This document shows positions 33,628-44,532 of a stretch of 64,000 nucleotides of DNA, in pieces (position 1 is the stretch's first letter; every line of letters begins with the position of its first letter). The notes beneath the pieces were generated by a model, which did not search any database, was not told where the DNA came from, and worked only from the letters and a program-made list of their open reading frames with translations. This stretch comes from Porodaedalea pini (lineage: Eukaryota > Basidiomycota > Agaricomycetes > Hymenochaetales > Hymenochaetaceae). Location of the stretch: the NCBI GenBank assembly GCA_002794775.1, contig NBAY01000019.1, positions 496,001 to 560,000 of the forward strand. Direction: 5' to 3'. Made by a program: the position numbers and the translations under genes.

Positions 33628-36600
33628 GCGAGTGGTCAGGCGTAACCATCGGGGCGACTGACCAAGTAGAACAAGGGACTTTGAATCCAGATCCGTTAAA
33701 ATATAACCAACCATCTGTACAATACATAGATGCAAATGACGCCGATGGTTTTCCCAATTACAAAGTCCCCACCGGTGTGAACAAGGAGAGCGAGTATGAG
33801 CAGCTGTTCATGAGGGGAACTGGCGGACGCCAGCTGGACCTCCTCCTGAACATTGGATGTAACGTGGAGGGTGAGATAAGGGAGGTGGATGCGCATGCCC
33901 TCGTGGATTTGGGGTGTATGGGATCATGCATTGATGTGAGGTTTGTTGAACAATACAGGTTGGAGACCAAGCACTATATCAGACCCCTTGCAGTGCTCAA
34001 TGCGGACGGCATGCACAATGAGGCCGGTCTGATCGAGAGATATGTCAACATCGAACTAATGATTGGACATCACAAGGAAAGGATAGTCCTTGCGGTAACA
34101 TCCCTGGCATCATCAAGCATCTTCCTTGGTTACGACTGGCTTTGACGCCACAATCCAGAAGTCGACTGGAAAACAGGTTTGATTGAATTCACCTGCTGTC
34201 CAGAGGAATGTGCGATCAAGAAGGAGGTTGTGGAAGAGATGAGGAGGGTGAGAGAGGTGCGAATGGACAAGGCGTCCTGGCCCGCATACCTCAACGACTT
34301 TGCCAACATCTTCAGTGAGAAAGGCTTTGAAAAGCTACCGGAACATTGCCCCTGGGATCATGTCATCGACTTGAAACCTGACTTCAAGCCTAGCGACTGC
34401 AAGATCTATCTGCTGACACTGATGGAACAGGAGTCGCTGAAGGCTTTCCTTGAGGAAAACCTGAAGTCAGGTCGCATACAAAAGTTGATTTTGCTGATGG
34501 CATCACCCTTCTTTTTCATTAAGAAGGCCGACAAACCGCTACGCCCGATCCAGGACTACTGTAAACTCAATGACGGCACGATCAAGAACAAGTATCCTCT
34601 CCCCCTCATCGACAAACTGGTCAACAAGGTCAAGAAGGCGAAGTTCATCACCAAGCTTGACCTTCACTGGGGATACTACAATGTCTGGATCCGTGAAGGT
34701 GATGAGTGGAAGGCAGTGTTCTGCATGAACATGGGTCTCTTCGAACTGACAGTCATGTTCTTTGGTCTTTACAACACACCAGCGATGTTCCAGGCTTTTG
34801 TCAACCACATCTTCAAGGGGTTGATCTATGATAACTTGATCATTGTCTACCTCGACGACATACTGATCCTCTCGCAAACTCTCAAGGAACATATCGAGAT
34901 GTCGAGGTGTGTCCTTCAGATCTTGTGAGAAAACGGCCTGTACCTGAAACTGGAGAAGTGCGAGTTCGACGCCAAGGTTGTGAAGTACCTCAGCCACATC
35001 ATCAGTAATGGCAAGATCAGGGCTGACCTGGCAAAGACGGAAGCGATCACAGACTGGCCAGTCCCATGAAACCTCAAACAGCTACAACAATTCCTTGGCA
35101 TGGGCAACTGGCTACGACGGTTCAGCAAGGTAGTCCATCTGCTGACGTCACTGACAGGCAAGAAAGACTGGGTATGGGAGACCAAACAGCAGGAGGCATT
35201 CGAGGAGTTGAGACAACATCTCTGCTCACCTCCAGTCCTTGCCATTGCGAACGATGAAGGCCCTTTCCGCATCGAAGTGGACTCATCAAACTTCGCGCTC
35301 GGAGGTGTGTTGTTGCAGAAGCAGGAAGGCAAGTGGAGGGTAGTCGCCTACAGGTCAGAAGCACTCCTGCCGGTGGAACGAAACTATGAGATCTACGACA
35401 AGGAGATGCTCGCAATCATTTCAGCACTCAAGGAGTGGAGACAGTACCTCCTCGGCGCCCATCACCTTATCGAAATCTGGTCCAATCACACCAACCTCAC
35501 TTATTTCAGGTCGGTGCAGAAACTGAGCTATCGACAAGCTTGCTGGCGGACAGAGCTCGAGGAATTCGACTTCCACCTCGAGCACAAGTTGGGTAAGACG
35601 ATGGGCAAGGCAGACCTACTGTCGCGCAAGGCTGGCTATGATGAGGGCAGGGATGACAATGACGGTGTCGTGTTTATCAAGGAGAAGTGGCTGAATTGGG
35701 GGGTGGTGAGAACGTCGTGTGACGAGATGTTGGAACGAGTGGGTGAGGTGCAGAGGGTGCAGGACAAGTCAGAGAGGCCGACAGGGATGACCGAAGTCGA
35801 CGGTTTGTGGTGAATGAAGGGCAAGGTATATGTCCTGTCGACGATAAAGGAATCTGTATTATGGGAGTGTCACGACTCAGTAATGGCTGGGCATCCAGGA
35901 GCATTGAAAACAGTGGAGCTTGTCCATTGAGACTTCTGGTGGGCATCGATGTTCTCCGACGTCAGAGCATATGTCTGAGGGTGTGATCACTGTCAGCGAA
36001 CGAAGGCTCTAAGGGTGTCAAGGTCAAGGCCACTTCATCCAAATGCAGTCCCTGAAGGTCCTTGGGAAATTGTTATGGTCGATCTCATCAGGGAGCTCCC
36101 AGACTCGAAGGGGCACAACGTGATCTGCATCTTCATGGATAGATTCTCGAAGCAGATGCATGTGATCCCAATGACGACAAAGCTGTCAGTGAAAGGCATG
36201 GCTCAGTTGTACCGCAACCACGTCTTCCGCCTCCATGGCCTACCAAAGAAGATTATCCATGACCAGGGCATGCAGTTTGATGCGTCGATGATGAAGGAGC
36301 TATACAAACTCCTGCACATCGAAGGCAACCCATCAACAGCATATCACCCACAGATGGACAGTCAGATGGAACACGTTAACCAAGAGCTTGAACAGTACCT
36401 TAGGCTCTTCGTTAACCATTGGCAATCAGACTGGAAGGACTGGCTTCCCCTCGCAGAGTTCGCATACAACAACTGCAAACACTCGGCAACAAAGATGTCC
36501 CCCTTCTATGCGAATACAGGACGTCACCCTCTAAGCTTTGACATGATGTGAACCTCCTCTTCCAACATGTTGGCAGAAGAATTCACGAAGCACATCAAAG

Positions 36601-37220
36601 AGACTCATCGCATCGCAAAAGACAACCTGGTCAAGGCAGCTGAGGACATGAAATGCTACCATGACCGGACAGCATGAACATCAGTGGAGTACCAGTCCAG
36701 TCTTCCTCGATGGTCGGAATATCAGCACGGACGCACCAACAAAGAAGCTAGCAGACAAGTGGTACGGACCGTTCAAAATTGTCGACAAGGTGGGCACGAG
36801 CATGTACAAGCTCAGACTCCCCAATCGATGGAAGAAAGTCCACCCCGTCTTCAACGAAGCCCTGTTGAAACCTGCCGTCGAACCATCTTTCAAAAGCCAG
36901 AAACAACCTCCGCCGCCACCACCTGACATTGTTGACAACAAGGAAGAATACGAGGTTCAGGAGATCATCAACTCACATCTGCACTGAGGCAAACTACAGT
37001 ACCTCATCAAGTGGGTCAGGTACAATGAACCAACTTGGCAGCCTGAGACGGATTTTGGTGAGAATGCAAAGGAGGCAATTACTGAATTCTATCAAAAACA
37101 CCCGGCGCTCCTCGGAGACTCGACATTCCTTGCCAACAACTTCACCCACTCTTTGTCGATACCAAGCCGCATGACCACGATCTTGGTTGGTCAGGACGCC
37201 CAACCTTGAGGGGGGGGTAA
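33621..37220 (+). pseudogene. pol: Element 3 pol, degenerate
   Basis: Protease region ALVDLGCMGSCID (the Ser of DSG is changed to Leu), RT with intact VYLDDILIL (about 34850), RNase H (IEVDSSNFALGG, EIYDKEMLAIISALKEW), a damaged integrase finger, integrase core (VMVDLIRELPDSKG, HDQGMQFDA, PQMDSQME, so several conserved positions are altered), GPY/F (ADKWYGPFKIV) and chromodomain (EVQEIINSHLH, then LQYLIKWVRYNEPTWQP). Stops near 34143, 34926, 35067, 35812, 35930, 36549, 36675 and 36985. TAA at 37218-37220 abuts the LTR. Confidence 0.85.
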
Positions 37221-37643
37221 TGTCAGGACCTGAACCTTTCCTTTCTTTTATTTTCCTTTTATCATTTCTTTTCTTTTAATCGCTCCTTTTCATTATAATT
37301 AATCATCTTTTCAATCATTTCCCACACTCCTTCCACATGACCTTCATTCGTTCCATTCCGTTCATTTATGTAACTTTAGATAATATAGTCTCACAGTCGC
37401 CGCTATATAAGGTCTCAGGAATCGCATGAACTCCTTGTTCTGCTTTTCCTCTTACCTCCATGACGACCTAGGTGAGACCCATCCCCCCTGTATTAGTTTA
37501 GACTTGTATTAATCCTCTTACCTCTGCGATGACCTAGCCTGAGCATAGCGTGTCCCGAGTCCCCGCTCGAGTATAACACGTCCCAGACGACAGTCAGCCG
37601 AGGCCTGCCCAGTCCGAGTCATCTCCTGGACTCCCGCCTAACA
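37221..37643 (+). repeat. Element 3 3' LTR
   Basis: 423 bp, preceded by GAGGGGGGGG and TAA and followed by CAGGA. Confidence 0.9.
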
Positions 37644-37826
37644 CAGGAGAAGGTACATCGCGCCACAGAATAATACTGTAAACACTCCTAGAGCAGCTGT
37701 CAGATCCATCTGTGCTTCTAATTCTGTGTGCCATACACAGACCATGCAAAATAGCCTCACAGAAGAGGGCTAGGAAGTATGCTTCAGGGAGAGATATGGT
37801 TGTGGTTGCTATTGTCAATAGTATGG

Positions 37827-38160
37827 CAGGTTTCTCGATTACTTTTAAGAGTCTACAACAAGAAGTGCAGACCGGCTAAACTCAAGCTCCAGAGGCTTGA
37901 AAAGGGCATCAGAATCTGATAGGTTGATTAGAAGAATGCCAATGAGCGTCCATCCATTTGGTTGAAATGTGTTCATCTGCTAATTATAAGGATTGTACGT
38001 GATGATCTTTTTCAATCGGATAAGTCTAAGTAATCGTCAATCCAAAAGTCTTGTGCTCACACTGAGGTGCTCTTGCATCATATTGACTAGATCATATGAA
38101 GATAACTCAATTCTTCTGATTGATGAAATGCCCCTATGATCTGACTAACAAGTCACTGCA
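37827..38160. other. Short gene-free stretch
   Basis: AT-rich, no exon or repeat recognised on either strand. It probably includes the promoters of the two flanking divergent pseudogenes. Confidence 0.35.
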
Positions 38161-39222
38161 GTGAGCTATATCACCTTCCAGAACCAGGATCAGGTAATTC
38201 GAGTCAAGCTTGCTCACCCCGTTTGCATCTCATTAGACTGAAATGTCATCCAAATGACCTACTGGCTCTTACATTCATCTTGCGCATCTGTTAGAGTACC
38301 AAGAGGCTGCACACGTCATGACTCACACCTTTGCTTGTGACCCTGCGATGAACTGGTATGGCTGCGTCAAAGAGATGGTTCTAGACTGTAACTTGCAGAT
38401 ACCACATGCCCTGAGCATGATGAAGCATCTTCATTATTTCCAAAGTGCAATCCTCAAAGTGATGATTCTTGTTGGAGGGTTAGTAGCTGTTGCAGTTATC
38501 CTGTTGGCTGACAGCCTGAAAAGCGAAGACCATAAAGATCAACTATGCACTAGAGAAAAAGTAGTTGGTGTTACTCTCTGGCTAAAGCCAGGTCAAACAC
38601 TAGATTTCAACCTGTGCACTCTCATATGATCTGGAATCTACAAAGTGCTTTATAGTTGGGGTGTCAAGGGTGTAAAGGTATGATGCAGAAAGTCTTTTTG
38701 GCTACTTACTAAGACTCCTCAGAGAGTACTGGTAGAATTTTCACCTGCCATTGAGCATACACTTGAGAATGCATTCAAGGCTCGAAATTTAGACAGACTG
38801 GGCTCATGGCACCTCCTTGAGATGGTTGTTGATCCTGATTATGAAGGAAAAGGTACGGCAGGTCTAGCATCCACTCCACTAGAGAAGAATGACTCAAATA
38901 GACACTGATGAAAGGATTTTGCTCCATCATGATGGAGGATGGGTTCAGTTGAACTGCACCAAAGCCCGTGCATCTCGAGGCTACGAAAACTAGGACACGA
39001 GATATTTATGCCAGATTTGGCTTTGAGGTGAGTGTGCCTCACCTTCTTTCACTCTCTATTTTCTGAGGAGAAGGCGTCTTCAATTATAAGGTTGACAAGG
39101 AGCACCAGTTCAGGAGAGGTAAAGTGGATTCTAATGGGCTGAAAGCTAGCGGTGAGGCTGCAACTGGATATCCAGAATGGATAATGATAAAAGTGTGTTA
39201 TAACTTCTGTCTCAAAACCTAA
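38161..39222 (+). pseudogene. GNAT-family N-acetyltransferase, inactivated
   Basis: Plus-strand spliced frame. It begins SYITFQNQDQVIRVKLAHP (first codon GTG where ATG is expected, 38161). It continues HTFACDPAMNWYGCVKEMV, a hydrophobic strand VMILVGGLVAVAVI, EKVVGVTLWLKPGQTLDF, then FSPAIEHTLENAF, GSWHLLEMVVDPDYEGKG (acetyl-CoA loop of GNAT motif A), DIYARFGFE, and a tail KVDSNGLKASGEAATGYPEW to TAA 39220-39222. A TGA at about 38626 replaces Arg (TCATATGATC) and the central exon join near 38870-38920 is disturbed. GNAT enzymes move an acetyl group from acetyl-CoA to an amine; the substrate is unknown. Confidence 0.65.
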
Positions 39223-39533
39223 ATTAGCTCTCATAGAAGTTTTTTTGATTATAGTGGACGTACTGAGATACCTTTGACAACCTATGCTCATAGTATCCTG
39301 AAGGAAGTGCTATCATGATGTCGAACCAGTGGGTCATACTCATCATAATTCATTCTGAAAGAAATTGGGAGTGAACATTGGCTCTGTTAGTCTGATACTT
39401 CACTCATGGTAAGGTCTGGACTTGTCTGAGGTGACGCCAGCACATCAGATTGAAGGTAGGCCGTGCAGGCTCAAGTATAAGAAATATTAATATTGGTGCT
39501 CATTCGCCTAAAAAAAGAGTTGATACTAGTGTA

Positions 39534-39971
39534 CAGGCAGATGTAAAAAATCACAGCACACTCATATATAGAAACTTGTTCACATCTCACTTGAAATCCG
39601 TCAACATCATGCTGCCGACACAAATTTCAGCTCAATAACAGTGCTTTATATACAAAATAATTTACATATAAACAATACAAGCCAGTGGGTATGTCTAGTA
39701 GTGGGTCATGGCACCATCCCTGTCAATAGCCTCCTCTGCAGTCTTCGGCAATCTGAGAATGTGCATGTTGAGTCAAAGAGCTTGGCAGCCTTTAGAAATG
39801 ATAGCCCAGCCTTCAGGCCACCAACTATTCAGTTTTTTTTGGGTGTGTCAAGCTGAGTATGGCCCATGAGAGAGGTGATGAACAACAATGATGACATTCT
39901 GGGAAGAATCTACATGGTGATGTGAACAAGTTTCTATATATGGGTGTGCCGTGATTTTTTACACCCGCCTG
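39534..39971. mobile_element. Third TIR element type, about 438 bp
   Basis: Termini CAGGCRGRTGTAAAAAATCA and reverse complement, the inverted repeat extending at least 58 bp (39534-39591 against about 39914-39971). TA flanks at 39532-39533 and 39972-39973. No coding sequence. The termini and TA duplication fit a non-autonomous Tc1/mariner-like element. Confidence 0.7.
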
Positions 39972-41665
39972 TAGCCATGAATTAGCTCCATGAATAGCCT
40001 TTTCTGGAAGTTTTACATAAACTTTATGACATAAAATAGCCTTTATAGGTTAATTCATGGAGCTAACTCAGGCCTTATTTTCTGTACCGAACAACGTTGG
40101 CACGTGGCGCGTGCCGCGTGCCGCTCTTCGTTTCACTGCCTTTTTGCTGTTTCGCAGCTTTCATCTACTCTGTCTAATCTCCTCTCGTACAACAATGGTC
40201 TCATTTGCCAGTCATACCATTTTTCATGATCCAACTACCAGAAATGCTACCTGTGACTTCTAGTCGATCACATAGGCTCCGCATTCAACTGAAGAAGAAG
40301 AGTTTAACCCGTGAAGACGATCTCAATTCTTTCCGAATCAGGTCGGCTGTGAAGTACTGCACCCTCGCATCCTTTTGGAAGCCTAAGCAGTAAACAGTGG
40401 CGCAAGTTGGCTGTATCTCTCACATTTATGAGATTTATGACAGTCTACGACATACGTTTGTTTGACTTTCTATTGGAGACCGAGACAGTAGTACTCTAGA
40501 TCCTGGTGGGGGTGCAAACCTCCAAAAAGAATCGTTTGGTCTACATCCTTACTGAGAGCGTGATTATTGTCAGTGAGCAGTCTGATTTCGCGACAGAAGG
40601 TGCATTTGCTCATACGACTTCTTCAAATCAATGTTCACTAACCCGAGATGGATCTCAGAGGCTTAGATTTAACCATTCGAAGATACCGTGGCTGGTATTC
40701 CGCGTTCGGTATCATCAGATGGAAGCATCAAGTACTGCAACAGAAAACATGCTAAAAGGAATGACCTACCAGCTGCAGGAAGTCACATCTTCACCTTGGG
40801 ATCATGCAGGCTACCCAGCATCTCGTCACCGAGGGTTCGTCATTATCGTTGAGATATCGTTTTGCATCTCTGCTAACGTTCTGAAAACGGTCATTTTTTC
40901 GATCCAAACATATGGCATCTACAACCGAAACGTCCAAGTTGTGTTCAGCACCCTCGTAGAATATGCTGACAAGATGGTAAGCCCAATTCAGACGTCAGGG
41001 ATGGTCCTCAGGAATATGAGAATTGACCTCTATTGCTAGTGTACTATTCTGACACTCTCCAATCCCATAACGAGCAGGGAATCCTCTGACATAAACCTGT
41101 TCTTGATTGCTCATAGTTTTCAATGAAGTACGCAGAGTTTGCCTTATCTGACTGATGGAAAACAGAAACGCCTGATACAATTGTACTCGCTCTCACCGTC
41201 ATATACGGAATATCGGAAAACCCCCGTAGTATTCCCTCTTGTATAAAACCAGGCTTTAGAATTATTACCCTACTCGCAAACACTGCAGCGGCGAAGCTGA
41301 CTGCTCACGGAAGAGCACCTGAAGCCCATCACGGCGACATTCATCTCTCAGTAAGCATCATTTCTTATTTGTGGAATTTGAGCTGATAATAATGCCAGTG
41401 TGTGAAGTGCGTGCTTATTGGACGTATCGTTCCTAAACTCAAAGTCTCGGGGGCGTCTGACCGATCTATCAAGTCGCAACAAGCGCGTACCTTAGTGAGC
41501 TGAGTCATGGGGAGGTCTTGTTTGTAGGGAACGTCGGAAATATGATGGAGGAATCATGAAGGGTTATGTTGCTATATTGCTGCCTAATAAACTCTCGACG
41601 ACAAAGGGACAAGAAAATGTCCTGTTTACAATGTTCTCTCAGATGCTTGACTCCAATACACAATC
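39972..41665. other. Gene-poor stretch
   Basis: Starts with a small imperfect hairpin (TTAGCTCCATGAAT at 39981-39994 and its complement at 40052-40065). A 178-codon open frame at 40506-41039 has only a GTG at its start, ATG-less for its first 70 residues, and no family signature, so it is not called. Nothing else is recognised. Confidence 0.35.
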
Positions 41666-43496
41666 CTACAGCCTAGATGTATTTGAACCAGGCGCATCGA
41701 CCAATTCCTTCAGATTCTGCTCAGCTTTTTTCCACGCTACATCCGGCAACGAACTCCACTGCACCTCCCACTTCTTGTATATAGCCTGTGTCAGCTTGCC
41801 AAGATCTATATCCGATCCAGCGCAGACGCGTGCCTCGTCGATGTCCACAGGCAGCTCATTGAACTCGTACAGGAATCCCGACGCGCGTGAGCGCTCGACG
41901 ATGTGGTTCCCAAAAGGCCGCCGGATGGCATCGTAGATTCTTAAAACGGAAGAGAGGTTTGAACTAGTGACACTTGCGGAGGCGAGAAGTTTCCCGAGGA
42001 TGTAGGCGTCCTTGAGAAAGACAATAATCAGTTTCTGGACAGTGAAGCTATTGAATGGATTATTTTACCTCGATTGCCTGACCAGCTCCTGCGCCGAGAT
42101 GAGTCGTCATCGCGTGTGCCTGCATAATATTCATTTGGTATGAGAGACGGAATTATCGCAATTGGAACAACTTCACCGAGTCTCCTAAGAGTGCAACCAA
42201 GCCGTCCACGTATGTGGGTAGACCGCGGACATGGCTAATTGCCCACCTTGAAGGTCTGTCGACGCACTTGATATACGCCGGGAAACTTTGAGTGTGTGGA
42301 CTAGAATCGAGACTCATAAGAAGATAAGACATACATCGAGAAGTTTTTGAACTTCCGGCTCCCAGCCTTTGTACTGTTCCAGCATCTCCCGCCTAGACAC
42401 GTCGACGACAGCAGGTCCATCGAGCTGCTTCCCGTCGCCTCCTGGGATTGTCACGAAAGCGACGATATTCACAAGCCGCCCTTGAGAAATTGGATATGAG
42501 ACGACGTGCTACTCCGATCTCATGAGATCTCTGACACATTCTGAACTCGAGAGAAGTTGGCGTACTTTGTTCTTTCCACAATACTAGACATGCCATTTAG
42601 CGATAGCGGGGACTGATATATGCAACAAACGTACCATCATTGGCGTCGATGCAGCTTGGTGGTCTGGGGATGCTTTCAGCAAATTCTCCGTCTCCACGAG
42701 CGCGCGATATCCATATGTTCCTGACCAACTTGCTTGTACGAAATTCTGCAGCTGATTTTTCCGTTCCTTTCCTTCTTCCATCTGACCAGCAAGTGTCGTA
42801 TACATTGTCGTACGCGTTGCTGACTTGATGCCATCCGCGCCGACCAGCATGTCTGCCTCGGCGGAAGTGCCATCCGCAAAGTGAAGGGTCACAGAGTTAC
42901 TTTTAGGTGTATACGTAACGAGCCGTTTATTGAAATGCGCATGGAAGATCGAAGGTGGAGGTAAATTGTCTGTGAGTACCTTCAGCATGTCCGCGCGATG
43001 AAGGGTAATTGAGCCGTCTGTATCATTCACGATGAGATGATTACTTGTCGTAAATCTACCACTTCGACACTTACAAGGAACAATCATCCTATTAAAGTTA
43101 AATCCTTCCTTGTCTTGATCACTTTTCCTAAAACAAAATCCCGGTTCTTTCAAGCGATCAGTACACACTGAAGCACGCGGGTCGAAATGACTCACTCAGC
43201 TCATCCACGGGCGGCTTTACTGCCATCTTTCCGAGCGTCGCATCGAGGCCGAGCGCCTGCATGATGAACCATGTTCGCTTCCACACTGAAATGCCTGCGC
43301 CGATCTCTGTGAACTGAGGCAGCGCTTCAAACAGGTTGATATCAATGTCGTTGCAGTGCTTGGCCAGGACTACGGCGAGGGAAAGCCCGCCAATGCCGCC
43401 ACCGCTGGACAAGCGAAGATAAGCATATAGTGCCGAAGATGCGAGAAATTGTTACGCGTACCAGATGGCCAGACGGACTCGCGGCTGCGACTGCAT
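41666..43496 (-). CDS. FAD-dependent monooxygenase, salicylate hydroxylase-like, complete
   Basis: Single-component flavin hydroxylase, NAD(P)H-dependent, usually acting on aromatic or polyketide substrates. The first exon (from ATG 43496) gives MQSQPRVRLAICG; after an intron GGGIGGLSLAVVLAKH completes the GxGxxG Rossmann motif for FAD. Then VTLHFADGTSAEADMLVGAD with the DG region (LVGADGIKSATR), YGYRALVE, YCGKNKHVVSYPISQG, FVTIPGGDG, and the second FAD motif GDSAHAMTTHLGAGAGQAIE (canonical GDAAHAMxPHxGxGAxQAxED). The C-terminus ends DAPGSNTSRL with TAG at 41666. Seven or eight small introns are GT-AG and join in phase with no stop; length about 440 residues, normal for the family. No clustered biosynthetic genes adjoin, so the substrate is open. 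Confidence 0.88.
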
Positions 43497-44048
43497 CTGG
43501 GAACCCGAGTTGAGAGATGTGGTTGGCAGACAGGCTGACGGGCAGGTACGAGTTCAGGAGAACGTAAACAGTCTTCTGTATTGCTAACGAGTCTGGGAAA
43601 GCCATAGAAGACATCGATGACGAAGGGATGGCTCTACAGATAGTTCGTTCACATCGTCTCCAAACATAAACCCCCGGCTATTTCAGAGAGGAGATTTTAG
43701 ACCACTGCAAGCTTACGGCGAAACTTTCCAATACAAAAATGCATGACCGCCGGGAAAAAAGGGCAAGGCATGCGAGGTCAAGGACGTCAGACGTTGGACA
43801 ACGTAGTGCAGTGAGTGACACTGACAAGAACCAGGCTCTGCTTACATCATAAATGTATTACCACGTGGCATTTTACGAAAAGTTCACCGGCCGGCATCTC
43901 TAGGCGCAAACTTTACCTGAATAATGTCTGCATTTTTAATTAACATCAAACAAAATAGTACTAGTACTGCCTACCTCTATGTACAAAGTTAATCGACTGA
44001 TACATTAGTATTTAAGTCGAAGGTTCACTCTAAAATTAATGTATCTGT
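43497..44048. other. Intergenic region, likely monooxygenase promoter
   Basis: No coding exon recognised. The monooxygenase leader is read leftward from here. No clear TATA or repeat found. Confidence 0.35.
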
Positions 44049-44532
44049 AGTTGTGGGTCGACCATCAAACCGAACACGGGTCGGGTCAGAGGTTTGGGTT
44101 GAGCTGAACCGGGTCGACCCCAGACCCAAACTGCTGACCCAAATTGCTTGATGTAGCCATAATTTTGAGCTTCAGAATTGAGAATTATCGGACTCTGGTT
44201 CCTCAAAGTATTAGTAGAATTCGACTGGAATATGTGGGTATGAGCCTCACTTTGGTCACTTTCTAGTGGCTGCCGGCTTCAATGCAGCATAAATGGTCCT
44301 GTTACAAGCTCATGAAAAGTTCGTTTGCCTTCTTGCGTGTGAGCCAGATGACTCACATATATCCTTTTGGGCACCTTGACTCTTCTTTAGAAGAGCCTAA
44401 AGATTTTTGTAATTTATTTATTGTTTTGTTCTATTTCAGTGAGGTTCAAGGTTCGACCCAGGCCGCAAACTGAACCGCTGTTCAGGGTCAGCAAAAAGCG
44501 GGTCTGACCCGAACCGGCGTGAACAACCCTCA
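44049..44532. mobile_element. Possible non-autonomous hAT-like element
   Basis: About 480 bp with GGGTC/GACCC-rich, imperfectly inverted ends (GTTGTGGGTCGACC at the left; the right end reads GGGTTGTTCACGCCGGTTCG on the other strand). Such GGGTTGT...GGGTC ends recall hAT MITEs. The flanks GTATCTGT and GTATACCT are only partly similar, so an 8-bp duplication is not proven. Confidence 0.3.

Larger units (their letters stand above)
31256..33645 (+). pseudogene. gag: Element 3 gag, split by a probable solo LTR
   Basis: Starts near IDLTDEQQRALPTSARW, continues NEEGRRARWPP, a Pro-rich linker, HEFTGGNDHLDFKCEVLLF, a frameshift near 31805, then WAQNYMEESMTAGIV, KVQKDLTADEFFQDLDVVIT and NRGEQQIWAIQRGRA. 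The 989-bp insertion follows, and the tail resumes with VTGITFGGAGQPMDVSM and the knuckle CWICGQLGHFKDKC, ending TAA 33643-33645. Stops occur at several codons, for example TGA in the NEAQ region. Confidence 0.75.
30324..37643 (+). mobile_element. Ty3/gypsy chromovirus, element 3
   Basis: 423-bp LTRs (30324-30746 and 37221-37643), duplication CAGGA at 30319-30323 and 37644-37648. It is 7,320 bp because of a 989-bp insertion in gag; without it the length is about 6,327 bp, close to elements 1 and 2. The insertion site is the splice donor of an intron in the host membrane protein gene. Many stops in gag and pol. Confidence 0.93.
26348..37826 (-). pseudogene. Multi-pass membrane protein gene broken by four insertions
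   Basis: Minus-strand exons of one basidiomycete seven-helix-like membrane protein family are scattered over 11 kb. In order: about 37826-37745 (ISLPEAYFLALFCEAILHG; no ATG, possibly lost), 37700-37644 (GVFTVLFCGAMYLLL), element 3, 30260-30053 (TTVANKAMTVMMVVMYGLS, then VYTQIAIETI), foldback FB-B, 28930-28840 (GNSIVTWRAWVLWG), nested FB-A copies, 26998-26905 (FIMNAYAVGVIAFKTWYLV), 26846-26640 (FEKNGSYVIASSNFQ, then IESGFLYCIAL), and a Ser/Thr-rich tail ending SGKHKEYQ and TAG at 26348. Without the insertions, splice sites and phases mostly make sense; FB-B lies three bases before a splice donor and element 3 lies on a donor. Function of the family is unknown. Confidence 0.65.

Noticed and set aside
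40506..41039. 178-codon open frame on the plus strand
   Set aside because: Starts with GTG, no upstream ATG, no recognisable motif, no splice context.
44049..44532. Tandem GGGTC motifs as a regulatory array
   Set aside because: Orientation is inverted between the two ends, which fits a small transposon better, though the target duplication is weak.
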